Shown one piece after another: positions 8,827-19,894 of a stretch of 22,934 nt of DNA. Source of the DNA: SG8-39 sp041558415. GTDB taxonomy: Bacteria; Pseudomonadota; Gammaproteobacteria; Burkholderiales; SG8-39. The notes below the pieces were generated by a model. That model did not search any database, was not told where the DNA came from, and saw nothing but the letters and a program-made list of their open reading frames with translations. How positions within the stretch are numbered: position 1 is the first letter of the stretch; the number at the start of each line of letters is the position of its first letter. The DNA lies in assembly GCA_041558415.1 (NCBI GenBank), contig JBFFEY010000046.1:1-22934 (forward strand). The letters are read 5' to 3'. Made by a program: the position numbers and the translations under genes.

Positions 8827-10989
8827 ATGCGCCTACTGTTCGTGGCCGCGCTCGCGAGCACGCTCATCGCCTGCGGCGAGGTTTGGAACGATCCGTATCC
8901 CGCCGCCGATCGGGGCCGGGACATTCTCTATACGGCGTTCGTCGATCGCCCAAAGCATCTGGACCCGGTGCAGTCCTACACGGAAGACGAGGCGCGCTTC
9001 ACGCAGCAGATCTATGAGCCGCCGCTGCAGTATCACTATCTGAAAGAGCCCTACACGCTGGTGCCGCTCACGGCGCAGGAGATGCCGGTCGTGCGCCGCA
9101 TTGGGACGCCGTCCGGCGCGGTGAGCATCTATGAAATCCGCATCCGGCGCGGCATCCGCTACCAGCCGCATCCCGCGTTCGCGCGTGATGCCGCCGGGCG
9201 GTTCCACTATCACGCGCTGCCGCCCGAGACGATCGCCAGGCTGCGCAGTCCCTATGCGCTGCGCGCGCAGGACAGCCGCGAACTGCTCGCCGACGACTAC
9301 ATCTACCAGATCAAGCGCCTTGCGCACCCGCGACTGCATTCGCCGATCTTCGGCCTCATGGCGCAGTACATCGTCGGCCTCGAGGCGTTCGCCGGGCGCC
9401 TGAAGGCGGCGGACGAAGCGCTTGTCGCGGCGCGCGGTCCGGAGGCCTGGCTCGACCTGCGCGAGATCCCGCTCGAAGGTGTCGAGCGCGTCGACGCACA
9501 CACCTTCCGCATCCGCCTGAAGCAGGACTATCCGCAGTTCCGCTACTGGCTGGCGATGACGTTCTTCGCGCCGCTGCCCTGGGAGGTGGAGCGCTTCTTC
9601 CACCAGCCTGGCATGGCGCGCCGCAATTTCACGCTCGACTGGTGGCCAGTCGGCACCGGGCCCTACATGCTGGTGGAAAACGATCCCAACGCGCGCATGG
9701 TGCTGGTGCGTAACCCGAACTTCCGCGGTGAGCCTTATCCGGCGGAGGGCAGCGCGCAGGACGCCGCGGCCGGGCTGCTCGTAGATGCGGGCCGGCCGAT
9801 GCCCTTCGTCGACCGGGTAGTGTTCAGCCGCGAGAAGGAAAGCATCCCCTACTGGAACAAGTTCCTGCAGGGCTACTACGATCTCTCCGGCATCAGCTCG
9901 GACAACTTCGACCAGGCGGTGCGCGTTTCCGTGGAAGGGGACGCGTCGCTCACCGCCGAGATGCGTGCGCGCGGCATCGAGCTGCGCACTTCGGTCGCCG
10001 CGACGATCATCTATCTCGGCGCCAATAGTCTCGACCCGATCGTCGGTGGCGGCAGCGATCCTGCGGCGCGCGCGCGTGCGCGGCTGCTGCGCCAGGCGCT
10101 GGCGATTGCGATCGACTGGGAGGAATTCCTCTCGATTTTCCACAACGGCCGTGGCGAGGTGGCCCACAGCCCGTTGGTGCCCGGCATTTTCGGCTATCGC
10201 GCCGGGCGCGAGGGCATCAATCCGCTGACCCATGACTGGCTGAACGGCGCGCCGCGCCGCAAACCGCTTGCCGCAGCGCAGGCGCTGCTCGCCAAGGCGG
10301 GCTATCCGGAGGGCCGCGACGCGACGACCGGTGCCCCGCTGGTGCTCTATCTGGACACTGTCGGCCGCGGTCCGGGCGACAAGCCGCGCTTCGACTGGTG
10401 GCGCAAGCAGTTCGCCAAACTCGGCATCCAGCTCGAGATCCGCGAAACCGACTGGAACCGCTTCCAGGATAAGATTCTCAAGGGCGGTCAGCAGCTGTTC
10501 ATCCTCGGCTGGAACGCCGACTACCCGGACCCGGAGAATCTGATGTTTCTGCTGCACGGACCGCAGAGCCGTGCCCGGAATCAAGGCGAAAATGCCGCCA
10601 ACTACCGTAACCCGGAATTCGATGCGCTGTTCGAGCGCATGAAGAACATCCCCGACACCGCCGAGCGCGCGCGCATCATCGATCGCATGGCGAAGATTTA
10701 CCAGCGCGATTTGCCCTGGATCGGCGGCTTTCATCCCAAGGACTTCACCCTGTTCCACGCCTGGCTGGGCAACGTCAAGCCGAATAACATGGTGCGTAAC
10801 AACCTGAAATACCTGAGCGTCGATGGTGCGCGGCGCGCAGCGGCGCGTGAAGCCTGGAACCAGCCGGTGCTCTGGCCGCTGGCGCTGCTAATCCTGTTGC
10901 TCGCCGCGGTGCTGCTGCCGGCAATCGCGAGCTATCGGCGCCGCGAACGCATGGTGGCGCGCCCGGCGGCGGCGCGCGGCAAGGTCTAG
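8827..10989 (+). CDS. Peptide-type ABC transporter substrate-binding lipoprotein with C-terminal membrane helix
   Basis: Solute-binding protein of the SBP_bac_5 (peptide/opine/nickel) family, which captures the substrate for the two permeases that follow. It has 720 residues, well above the usual 500-550. A short signal peptide ends in the lipobox LIAC with the lipidated Cys16; Gly17 follows, so there is no Asp+2 inner-membrane retention signal. The family body spans about 30-670, with typical segments such as VGTGPYMLVENDPNARMVLV, RQALAIAIDWEEF and LGWNADYPDPENLMFLLHG. Residues about 681-703 form a hydrophobic helix followed by an Arg-rich tail (RRRER), predicted cytoplasmic. No Shine-Dalgarno site precedes the ATG, but there is no other in-frame start nearby. 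First gene of a four-gene operon; the substrate cannot be read from the sequence. Confidence 0.9.
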   Translation: MRLLFVAALASTLIACGEVWNDPYPAADRGRDILYTAFVDRPKHLDPVQSYTEDEARFTQQIYEPPLQYHYLKEPYTLVPLTAQEMPVVRRIGTPSGAVSIYEIRIRRGIRYQPHPAFARDAAGRFHYHALPPETIARLRSPYALRAQDSRELLADDYIYQIKRLAHPRLHSPIFGLMAQYIVGLEAFAGRLKAADEALVAARGPEAWLDLREIPLEGVERVDAHTFRIRLKQDYPQFRYWLAMTFFAPLPWEVERFFHQPGMARRNFTLDWWPVGTGPYMLVENDPNARMVLVRNPNFRGEPYPAEGSAQDAAAGLLVDAGRPMPFVDRVVFSREKESIPYWNKFLQGYYDLSGISSDNFDQAVRVSVEGDASLTAEMRARGIELRTSVAATIIYLGANSLDPIVGGGSDPAARARARLLRQALAIAIDWEEFLSIFHNGRGEVAHSPLVPGIFGYRAGREGINPLTHDWLNGAPRRKPLAAAQALLAKAGYPEGRDATTGAPLVLYLDTVGRGPGDKPRFDWWRKQFAKLGIQLEIRETDWNRFQDKILKGGQQLFILGWNADYPDPENLMFLLHGPQSRARNQGENAANYRNPEFDALFERMKNIPDTAERARIIDRMAKIYQRDLPWIGGFHPKDFTLFHAWLGNVKPNNMVRNNLKYLSVDGARRAAAREAWNQPVLWPLALLILLLAAVLLPAIASYRRRERMVARPAAARGKV

Positions 10990-11002
10990 GGAAGCGGGCC
11001 GC

Positions 11003-11980
11003 ATGTTTGCCTACATCGCCCGCCGCGTGCTGTACGCGATCCCGATCCTGATCGGCGTCAACCTGCTGACCTTCGCGCTTTTCTTCGTCGTCAACACGCC
11101 CGACGACATGGCGCGCATGCAGCTTGGCACCAAGCGTGTCACGGCCGAAGCGATCGCCAAGTGGAAGGCCGAGCGCGGCTACGATAAGCCGCTGCTGTGG
11201 AACACTTCCTCGGCCGGCGTGCAACGCGTGACCGAGACCATCTTCTTCGAAAAATCGCTGCGCCTGTTCGCCTTCGATTTTGGCGCAGCCGAGGACGGGC
11301 GCGATATCGCCAGCGAGATCCGCGCGCGCATGGGGCCGAGCTTTGCGCTCGCCCTGCCGGTTTTCCTCGTCGGGCTTGCGGTGAACGTCAGTTTTGCGCT
11401 GCTGCTCGCGTTCTTTCGTGCCACTTACCTGGATTACTGGGGCGTCGTGCTGTGCGTGGCAATGATGTCGGTGAGCACACTCTTCTACATCATCGGCGGG
11501 CAGTACCTGGTCTCCAAGCTGTGGCATCTGGTACCGATCTCGGGCTACGGGCAGGGGCTGGACGCGCTGCGCTTTCTCCTGCTGCCGGTCGTGGTCGGCA
11601 TTGTCAGCGGCTTCGGCAGCAGCGCGCGTCTGTATCGCACGCTGTTCCTGGAGGAGATGTCGAAGGACTACGTGCGCACCGCGCGGGCGAAGGGGCTCGG
11701 CGAGCACGTGGTCATGTTCCGCCACGTTTTGCGCAACGCCATGATCCCGATCCTCACCGGCGTGGTGGTGGTGCTGCCGCTGTTGTTCTTCGGCAGCCTG
11801 ATCACGGAATCGTTCTTCGGCATCCCCGGCCTGGGCAGCTACACCATCGACGCGATTCAGTCGCAGGACTTCGCGGTGGTGCGCTCAATGGTGTTCATCG
11901 GCTCGGTGCTTTACATCTTCGCGCTGCTCGCCACGGACCTTTCGTACACGCTGGTCGATCCACGCGTGCGCTTCGAGTAA
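11003..11980 (+). CDS. ABC transporter permease, DppB/OppB type
   Basis: Inner-membrane permease of the binding-protein-dependent transport family, 325 residues. The N-terminal helix (residues about 9-30, ending FALFFVVNTP) is followed by a periplasmic segment of about 80 residues. The membrane core of five helices starts near residue 110. The cytoplasmic EAA loop that docks the ATPase is visible as DYVRTARAKGLGEHVVMFRHVLRNA, followed by the family ending GIPGLGSYTIDAIQSQDF. A GGGAAG-like ribosome site overlaps the end of the upstream gene region. It starts 13 bp after the binding-protein gene and ends 3 bp before the second permease, so co-transcription is near certain. The arrangement resembles Dpp, Opp and Yej systems. 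Confidence 0.93.
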   Translation: MFAYIARRVLYAIPILIGVNLLTFALFFVVNTPDDMARMQLGTKRVTAEAIAKWKAERGYDKPLLWNTSSAGVQRVTETIFFEKSLRLFAFDFGAAEDGRDIASEIRARMGPSFALALPVFLVGLAVNVSFALLLAFFRATYLDYWGVVLCVAMMSVSTLFYIIGGQYLVSKLWHLVPISGYGQGLDALRFLLLPVVVGIVSGFGSSARLYRTLFLEEMSKDYVRTARAKGLGEHVVMFRHVLRNAMIPILTGVVVVLPLLFFGSLITESFFGIPGLGSYTIDAIQSQDFAVVRSMVFIGSVLYIFALLATDLSYTLVDPRVRFE

Positions 11981-11983
11981 ACG

Positions 11984-13351
11984 ATGCCGTTCAAGCCCGT
12001 GCTCCTGCCGACCGATGTGCTGCTGTGGCTGCTGCTCGTGGCCGCGCTGGGCTACGCGCGATATTGTGCGCGGCGGCCGCATCTCGCCCTGCCCTGGGCG
12101 CGGGTGTTCCATGCGCCGGCAGCGGTCGTGGCCTCGGTGCTGTTGGGCGGCTACCTGATCGTCGGCCTCGCCGATTCTCTGCACTTTCGGCTGCGGCTCG
12201 CGCCGACGGCTGGCGAGACGCAGGTGGTCTACGCGCCGCAGGTGCTCTCCGTGCTCGACCTCGCGCTCGGCCGGCTGCGAGCAAGCACCGAACGCAGCTA
12301 CTCGGCGCCGCTCGCGACGCGCGCCTTCGCGCGCGAGCTGGTGGAGCAGCCGGACGGCACCCAGCGCCGCGTCTTCCCGCGCCTGCACTATGGCGGCGCG
12401 CACCTCAGCGACGAGTCGCACTGGGCGGCAGACGTGGCAGGCCGCACGATGCTGGGGCTTGCGGGCGGCGCCGCCCTCTCGCTGCTCGTTGCCTGGGCGA
12501 TGCGGCCGCTGCGGCGCCGCCTGCCCGTGGTCCCCTGGCGCGCCGCGCAGATCACGCTGACGCTCCTGCTGCTGCTCATCGGCGCGCTGGCGGTGCTCGC
12601 CAGCGGTTACCACGTGCTTGGCACCGACAAGGTGGGACAGGACGTGCTGCTGCTGTCGCTCAAGTCGGTGCGCACCAGTCTGGTGATCGGCACGCTCACC
12701 ACGCTTGTCATGCTGCCGTTCGGCATCGTCTTCGGCGTGGTGGCGGGCTACTTCAGGGGCTGGGTGGACGACGTCATCCAGTATGTCTACACCACCCTCA
12801 GCTCGATTCCGGGCGTGCTGCTGATCGCCGCGGCGGTGCTGATGATGCAGGTCTACATCGACTCGCACCCCGAGCTGTTCCCGACCGCGGCGCAGCGCGC
12901 CGACCTGCGCCTGCTGTTCCTCTGCGTGATTCTCGGCGTCACCAGCTGGACCGGGCTTACGCGCCTGCTGCGCGGCGAGTCGCTTAAACTCGCCACGCTG
13001 GAGTACGTGCAGGCGGCGCAGGCTTTCGGCGTCTCGCACGGCCGCATCCTGTCGCGGCATCTGGTGCCGAACCTCATGCATATCGTGGTGATCTCGATCG
13101 CGATTGATTTTTCGACGCTGGTGCTGACCGAGGCGGTGCTGTCCTACATCGGCGTCGGCGTCGACCCGGCGACCGTGAGCTTCGGCACCATGATCAACGG
13201 CGCGCGGCTCGAAATGTCGCGCGAGCCGATCGTCTGGTGGTCGCTCAGCGCCGCCTTCGTCTTCATGTTCAACCTCGTGCTGTCGGCGAACCTGCTTGCG
13301 GATGCCGTGCGAGACGGCTTCGATCCGCGTGTGCGCGTCGGAGCGGCCTGA
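11984..13351 (+). CDS. ABC transporter permease, DppC/OppC/YejE type, with long N-terminal extension
   Basis: Second permease of the system, 455 residues against about 300 for DppC. The conventional part starts at the helix 189-208, followed by the family motif HVLGTDKVGQDVL (210-222), a membrane core and the EAA loop EYVQAAQAFGVSHGRI (340-355). It ends in LVLSANLLADAVRDGFDPRV. Before this lie about 185 extra residues: helices at 11-26 and 44-62, an extracytoplasmic region of about 90 residues (63-151, containing RVFPRLHYGGAHLS) and a helix at 154-172. YejE-like permeases also carry extra N-terminal sequence, so this is an extended relative and not an obvious fusion. The ATG lies 3 bp after the upstream stop. 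Confidence 0.92.
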   Translation: MPFKPVLLPTDVLLWLLLVAALGYARYCARRPHLALPWARVFHAPAAVVASVLLGGYLIVGLADSLHFRLRLAPTAGETQVVYAPQVLSVLDLALGRLRASTERSYSAPLATRAFARELVEQPDGTQRRVFPRLHYGGAHLSDESHWAADVAGRTMLGLAGGAALSLLVAWAMRPLRRRLPVVPWRAAQITLTLLLLLIGALAVLASGYHVLGTDKVGQDVLLLSLKSVRTSLVIGTLTTLVMLPFGIVFGVVAGYFRGWVDDVIQYVYTTLSSIPGVLLIAAAVLMMQVYIDSHPELFPTAAQRADLRLLFLCVILGVTSWTGLTRLLRGESLKLATLEYVQAAQAFGVSHGRILSRHLVPNLMHIVVISIAIDFSTLVLTEAVLSYIGVGVDPATVSFGTMINGARLEMSREPIVWWSLSAAFVFMFNLVLSANLLADAVRDGFDPRVRVGAA

Positions 13352-13359
13352 GGAACGCG

Positions 13360-15398
<2,039 letters not shown>

Positions 15399-15402
<4 letters not shown>

Positions 15403-17024
15403 ATCTCCTCGGGCACCATCTCGATCGCGCCACAGGGGCACTCGGCGGCGCAGACGCCGCAGCCCTTGCAGTAGTCGTAGTTGAATTCAAAGCGCCGGCC
15501 GGGGCCGAGCTTGATCACGGCGTTGTCCGGGCACATGCCGTAGCAGTTGTCGCACTCGAAGCAGTTGCCGCAGGACAGGCAGCGGCGGGCTTCGAACAGC
15601 GCGTTGGACTCGTCGAGCCCGCCCTGCACCTCGTCGAAGGTCGACTGACGGCGCACGGCGTCGAGCATCGGCAGCATCGTCTTCGGCGCGTCCGAGTAGT
15701 ACCAGGGGTTCAGCTTTTCGAAGTTCGCCAGCGCGTGCGCCGGCGGCTTCTCGTAGGCCGTGCCGCGCAGCCAGGCGTCGATGTGGCGCGCGGCCTTCTT
15801 GCCGTGGCCAACCGCCACCGTAACGGTGCGTTCCGAGGGCACCATGTCGCCGCCCGCGAAGATCCCCGCATGACCGGTCATCATGTTCGGCCCCACCTTG
15901 ACCACGCCGTTGTCGACCTCGAGCCCGGGTACGTTCTCGAGCAGCGACAGGTCGACGTCCTGGCCGAGCGCGAGGACCAGCGAGTCGGCTTCGAGCGTCT
16001 CCAGCTCGCCGGTGGGCTGCGGAAAACCGGTCTCGTCGAGCCGCATTTTCTCCACCACCAGTGCGCCCTCGGCGGCCTGCTTGATGGTCGAGAGCCACTT
16101 GATCATCACGCCTTCCTGCAGCGCCTCCTCGACCTCGAAGTCGTGCGCCGGCATTTTCTCGCGCGTGCGACGGTAGACGATGATCGCGTCCGTGGCGCCC
16201 AGGCGCTTGGCGGTGCGCGCCATGTCGATCGCAGTGTTGCCGCCGCCATACACCACCACGCGCCGTCCGAGCAGCGGCTTGTCCTCGCCCTCCATGCTGC
16301 GCAGCACCGACACCGCGTCGAGAATGCGCGCCGAGGCGCCGGCCGGGATCGCGGTGCGCTTGCCGATGTGCGCACCCACCGCGAGGAAGGCGGCGTCGAA
16401 CGCGCCCGCGCGCATCGTCTCGAGGATATGCTCGACCTTGGCGTTCAGCTTCAGCTCGACGCCCAGCTCGAGCATGCGCCGCACCTCGGCGTCCAGCACG
16501 TCGCGCGGCAGGCGGTACTTGGGGATGCCGAAGCGCATCATGCCGCCGGCCAGGGGTCCCGCCTCGTGGATCGACACCGCGTGGCCCAGGCGCGCCAGAT
16601 GGTAGGCGGCCGACAGCCCCGAGGGCCCGGCGCCGACCACCAGCACGCGCTTGCCCGACGCGGCCGCCGGCGGCGCGAACGACCAGCCGCGGCGCAGCGC
16701 CTCGTCGCCGAGGAAGCGCTCGACCGAGTTGATGCCGACCGCGGCATCGAGCTGCGCACGATTGCAGGCCGATTCGCAGGGGTGGTAGCAGACACGGCCC
16801 ATCACGGCGGGCAGGGGGTTGTCCTCGGTGAGCAGCCGCCAGGCGGCTTCGTAATCGCCCGATTCGGCACGAAACAGCCAGGCCTGGATGTTCTCCCCCG
16901 CCGGGCAGGCGTGGTTGCAGGGCGGCAGGCGGTCGACGTACACCGGCCGCACGGTGCGCCACGAGCCGGTGTGGTTGGCGAGACTCGAGCCGGGGTCGAG
17001 CGTGATGGCGAAGGGCTTGCGCAT
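15399..17024 (-). CDS. 2-oxoacid:acceptor oxidoreductase electron-transfer subunit: GltD-like FAD/NAD(P) module fused to dicluster ferredoxin
   Basis: Predicted diaphorase subunit linking a 2-oxoacid oxidoreductase to NAD(P). It has 541 residues. The N-terminal part resembles the glutamate synthase small subunit: Fe-S cysteines 36, 40, 79, 83 and 87, FAD motif GAGPSG (131-136), NAD(P) motif GGGNTAID (260-267) with VYRRTREKMPA after it, and GGDMVPSERT closing the flavin fold. The C-terminal part (about 480-541) is a bacterial-type two-cluster ferredoxin, C488-x2-C-x2-C-x3-C498-P and C519-x2-C-x2-C-x3-C529-P, with extra Cys482 and Cys485. It is related to PadH-type subunits of phenylglyoxylate oxidoreductase. 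Its ATG shares one base with the beta stop (TGATG). The last gene of the operon, it overlaps the ABC ATPase gene tail to tail. NAD versus NADP use is unresolved. Confidence 0.88.
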
Positions 17025-18028
17025 CAGCCCGCCACCTGTGCCTCGAGCAGGCCGTAGCGCCGGATGTTGCGGTCGGCGAAGGCCTGCAGCTGCGCGATGA
17101 CCTCGGTGGCCGGCGGGTCGGCGAACAGGTGCGCGAAGCGCTTCTGCGGACGCAGGTAGGCTTCCACCGGCTGGCGGTGCCGGATGCGCGACGCCGATGT
17201 CAGTTCGCCGTGCGCCGCCTCGATCACCGGAAACAGGCCGGTTTCCTTCGCCAGGCGCGCGATGCGGATGGTGTCGTGCGCGGCATGCCCCCAGCCGAGC
17301 GGGCAGGGCACGAGGATGTGGATGTAGCGCGCGCCGCGCAGGCTCATCGCGGTCTTCACCTTGGCTTCCAGGTCGTGCAGCTCGGCGACGGTCGCCGTCG
17401 CGACGTAGGGAATCTCGTGCGCCATGGCGATCGCCGGCAGGTTCTTGCCCTGGCCGAAAACGTTGCCCGGCGCCTCACCGACCGCCATCGTGGTCGAGGT
17501 GCGCGCCGCCGCCGGCGTTGCCGACGAGCGCTGCACACCGGTGTTCATGTACGCCTCGTTGTCGTAGCAGATGAACAGCACGTCGTCATTACGCTCGAAC
17601 ATGCCCGACAGGCAGCCGAAGCCGATATCGGTGGTGCCGCCGTCGCCACCCTGGGCCACCACGCGCACATCGCTGCGGCCCTTGACCTTCAGCGCTGCCG
17701 CGATGCCGGTCGCCACCGCGGCAGTGTTGCCGAACACCGAATGGATCCAGGGGATCTGCCACGAGGTCTCCGGGTACGGCGTCGAGAACACTTCCAAACA
17801 GCCGGTCGCGTTTGCCGCGATCAGCTGGCGATCGGTCGCCTCCATCGCCGCGTCCATCGCGTATCGCGCGCCGAGCGCCTCGCCGCAGCCCTGGCAGGCG
17901 CGGTGCCCGGAATTGAGCGAATTGGTGCGCCGCTGCGTCGACTGCACGCTGCGCACGTCGGCTGGCAGCAGGCGGTTGCCGACCGTGAAGGTGCCGGTCT
18001 GATAGAACTTGACGGGCTGGTAGGACAT
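17024..18028 (-). CDS. 2-oxoacid:acceptor oxidoreductase beta subunit (thiamine-diphosphate subunit)
   Basis: Catalytic TPP-binding subunit of a pyruvate/phenylglyoxylate-type oxidoreductase, 334 residues. The proximal [4Fe-4S] ligands are Cys45 and Cys48 (ACQGCGEA), Cys77 (NATGCLEVFS) and Cys222 (LVPCPLGW). The TPP/Mg motif starts at GDG 128-130 and ends at Asn157 in YDNEAYMNTGVQRS. The segment TPYPETSWQIPWIHSVFGN is typical of PorB-like chains. The start ATG has an ideal AAGGGAG 5 nt upstream, which overlaps the alpha stop; the gap to alpha is 11 nt. Pyruvate is the commonest substrate for this subfamily, but phenylglyoxylate or another aryl/alkyl 2-oxoacid is possible. The candidate name porB is withheld because the substrate is unproven. 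Confidence 0.9.
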   Translation of the reverse strand: MSYQPVKFYQTGTFTVGNRLLPADVRSVQSTQRRTNSLNSGHRACQGCGEALGARYAMDAAMEATDRQLIAANATGCLEVFSTPYPETSWQIPWIHSVFGNTAAVATGIAAALKVKGRSDVRVVAQGGDGGTTDIGFGCLSGMFERNDDVLFICYDNEAYMNTGVQRSSATPAAARTSTTMAVGEAPGNVFGQGKNLPAIAMAHEIPYVATATVAELHDLEAKVKTAMSLRGARYIHILVPCPLGWGHAAHDTIRIARLAKETGLFPVIEAAHGELTSASRIRHRQPVEAYLRPQKRFAHLFADPPATEVIAQLQAFADRNIRRYGLLEAQVAG

Positions 18029-18039
18029 CGTTGCTCCCT

Positions 18040-19293
18040 TCAGCGGATGCGCGCACCGACCACGCCGAGGTCGCGCAGGATGTTCTCGGCGATCGGCCCC
18101 GAGCGGCGCAGCTCGCGCTCGCGCGCCAGCGCGCGGTCGACCAGGCCACGGTCGAGATCGAGGAAGGTCAGCGCCTCGAGCGAACCGTCGAGCGCCTGCG
18201 TAAAGCTGCGTTCCAGCGAGGCCCGCGTGATCGGGCGCCCGCCGAGACCCGCGATGACGGTGCGCACGGCCTGCGGGCTGCCGGTATAGGAGGTGCGCAC
18301 GTTGGTCGAAACGATGCCGCCCAGGCCGACGGCGAGGCTTTTTTCCAGCACCACCACCTGCTTGGCCTGTGCCAGCGCGGCACGCACCGCCTCGTGTGGC
18401 CAGGGGCGGAAGCAGGTGATGCCGAGCACGCCGATGCGCGTGCCGCGCTCGCGCAGGGCGTCCACCGTGTCCTTGACCGTGCCGAGCACCGAGCCGAGCG
18501 CCACGACGACGAGCTCGGCGTCCTCGCAGCGGTAGCTGTGCAGCAGCCCGCCCGAGTCGCGCCCGAAGGCGCGCCGGAATTCCTCCGCCCAGCCGGGAAT
18601 GAGCTCGAGCGCGCGCATCTGCCGGGCGTGTGCCAGGTAGCGCACCTCCATGAAGGCTTCCGGGCCAACCATCGCGCCGATCGAAACCGGCTCGGCCGGG
18701 TCGAGCATCTGGCGCGGCGTGTAGGGCGGCAGGTAGGCGTCCACCTGTTCCTGCGTGGGCATGTCGACGCGTTCGTAGGCGTGCGTCAGGATGAAGCCGT
18801 CCATGCAGACCATCACCGGCAGGGAAAGCTCCTCGCCCAACCGGAACGCCTGAATGTGCAGGTCGAGCGCCTCCTGGTTAGTCTCGGCGAACAGCTGGAT
18901 CCAGCCGCAGTCGCGCTGGCTCATCGCATCGGTGTGATCGTTCCAGATATTGATCGGCGCACCGATGGCGCGGTTGGCGACCGTCATGACGATCGGCAGG
19001 CCGAGGCCGGAAGCATTGAACACCGCCTCGGCCATGAACAGCAGCCCCTGGCTGGCGGTCGCCGTATAGGCGCGTGCGCCGGCGGCCGAGGCGCCGATTG
19101 CAACGGACATCGCGGCGAACTCCGATTCGACATTGATGAACTCGCAGGGCGTCAGCACACCGCGCTTCACCATCTCGCCGAGCGCCTCGACGATGTGGGT
19201 CTGCGGCGAGATCGGATAGGCGCAGACCACCTCCGGGCGGCAAAGCGCCACCGCTTCGGCGACCGCGCGCGAGCCTTCAACCTGCTTGAGCAT
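18040..19293 (-). CDS. 2-oxoacid:acceptor oxidoreductase alpha subunit
   Basis: Alpha chain, 417 residues, which together with beta forms the active site for coenzyme-A-dependent oxidative decarboxylation of a 2-oxoacid. It contains domain I with YPISPQTHIVEAL, a region in PorA that contacts TPP, and NVESEFAAMSVAIGASAAGA. The strongly conserved PorA segment from MTVANRAIGAPINIWNDHTD to FILTHAYE follows, and then the domain II region near the C-terminus (VVALGSVLGTVKDTVDALRE). The start at 19293 was chosen from MLKQVEGSRAVAEA, with GAGG 6 nt upstream inside the gamma gene; the longer upstream frame is an Arg-rich shadow of gamma. It overlaps gamma by 17 nt. It resembles pyruvate-type PorA and PadG more than 2-oxoglutarate KorA. 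Confidence 0.9.
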   Translation of the reverse strand: MLKQVEGSRAVAEAVALCRPEVVCAYPISPQTHIVEALGEMVKRGVLTPCEFINVESEFAAMSVAIGASAAGARAYTATASQGLLFMAEAVFNASGLGLPIVMTVANRAIGAPINIWNDHTDAMSQRDCGWIQLFAETNQEALDLHIQAFRLGEELSLPVMVCMDGFILTHAYERVDMPTQEQVDAYLPPYTPRQMLDPAEPVSIGAMVGPEAFMEVRYLAHARQMRALELIPGWAEEFRRAFGRDSGGLLHSYRCEDAELVVVALGSVLGTVKDTVDALRERGTRIGVLGITCFRPWPHEAVRAALAQAKQVVVLEKSLAVGLGGIVSTNVRTSYTGSPQAVRTVIAGLGGRPITRASLERSFTQALDGSLEALTFLDLDRGLVDRALARERELRRSGPIAENILRDLGVVGARIR

Positions 19294-19867
19294 GCGATGC
19301 CTCTTCCATTTCCCGACGCACGAAGTCGTACGCTTCGCGCGCCGCCGCAACGTTGCCCTCGGCGATGGCGCCGGCGAATTTCTGCCGCAGCGCCTTCTCC
19401 ACGGCGTCGATCGAGACCTGCCCGCTGACCGCGGCGAAGCCGCCCAGCAGCGCCGCGTTCGGTACCGGCCGGCCGACGTGCTTGAGCGCGAGCTCGGTCG
19501 CCGGCACGGTGCACAGGCGCGCGGCATGAAAGCCGCGCACGAATTCGCCGACGCCGAGCGCGTCGAAAGAACGCGAGGTGTTGATCAGGATGTAGCCGTC
19601 CGGGACCAGGCCGGAGAACACGTCGACCTGGTGCAGCAGCGTCGGGTCCTGGATGATGAGGGCGTCCGGGTTGAGCACCGGTTCGCGCAGGCGGATTTCG
19701 CGCGTGTCGATGCGGCAGAACGCGACGACCGGCGCGCCGGTGCGCTCGGAGCCGAAGCTGGGAAAGGCCTGGGCGTAGCGGTTTTCGAGAAATGCCGCGA
19801 TCGACAGCGTTTCGGCCGCGGTGACCACGCCTTGGCCGCCGCGGCCGTGAATCCGTATCTGAAACAC
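19277..19867 (-). CDS. 2-oxoacid:acceptor oxidoreductase gamma subunit
   Basis: Gamma chain, 196 residues, first gene of the oxidoreductase operon. The family hallmark FQIRIHGRGGQGVVTAAE is at the N-terminus, followed by FPSFGSERTGAPVVAFCRID, where PorG proteins have the same motif, and VPNAALLGGF further on. The start codon is GTG at 19867, preceded by GGAGGG with only 3 nt between, an unusually tight spacing that could moderate initiation. No better start matches the family N-terminus. An FNR-like site and a -10 lie upstream. No separate delta ferredoxin gene is present in the operon; that domain is found fused to the FAD subunit instead. Confidence 0.92.
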   Translation of the reverse strand: MFQIRIHGRGGQGVVTAAETLSIAAFLENRYAQAFPSFGSERTGAPVVAFCRIDTREIRLREPVLNPDALIIQDPTLLHQVDVFSGLVPDGYILINTSRSFDALGVGEFVRGFHAARLCTVPATELALKHVGRPVPNAALLGGFAAVSGQVSIDAVEKALRQKFAGAIAEGNVAAAREAYDFVRREMEEASHAQAG

Positions 19868-19894
19868 GATCCCTCCGTCCGGGATGATGCGCTC

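Noticed and set aside
8833..10758. 641-codon minus-strand frame antisense to the binding-protein gene
   Set aside because: No signal, domain or ribosome site. The opposing frame has clear SBP_bac_5 features and a lipobox.
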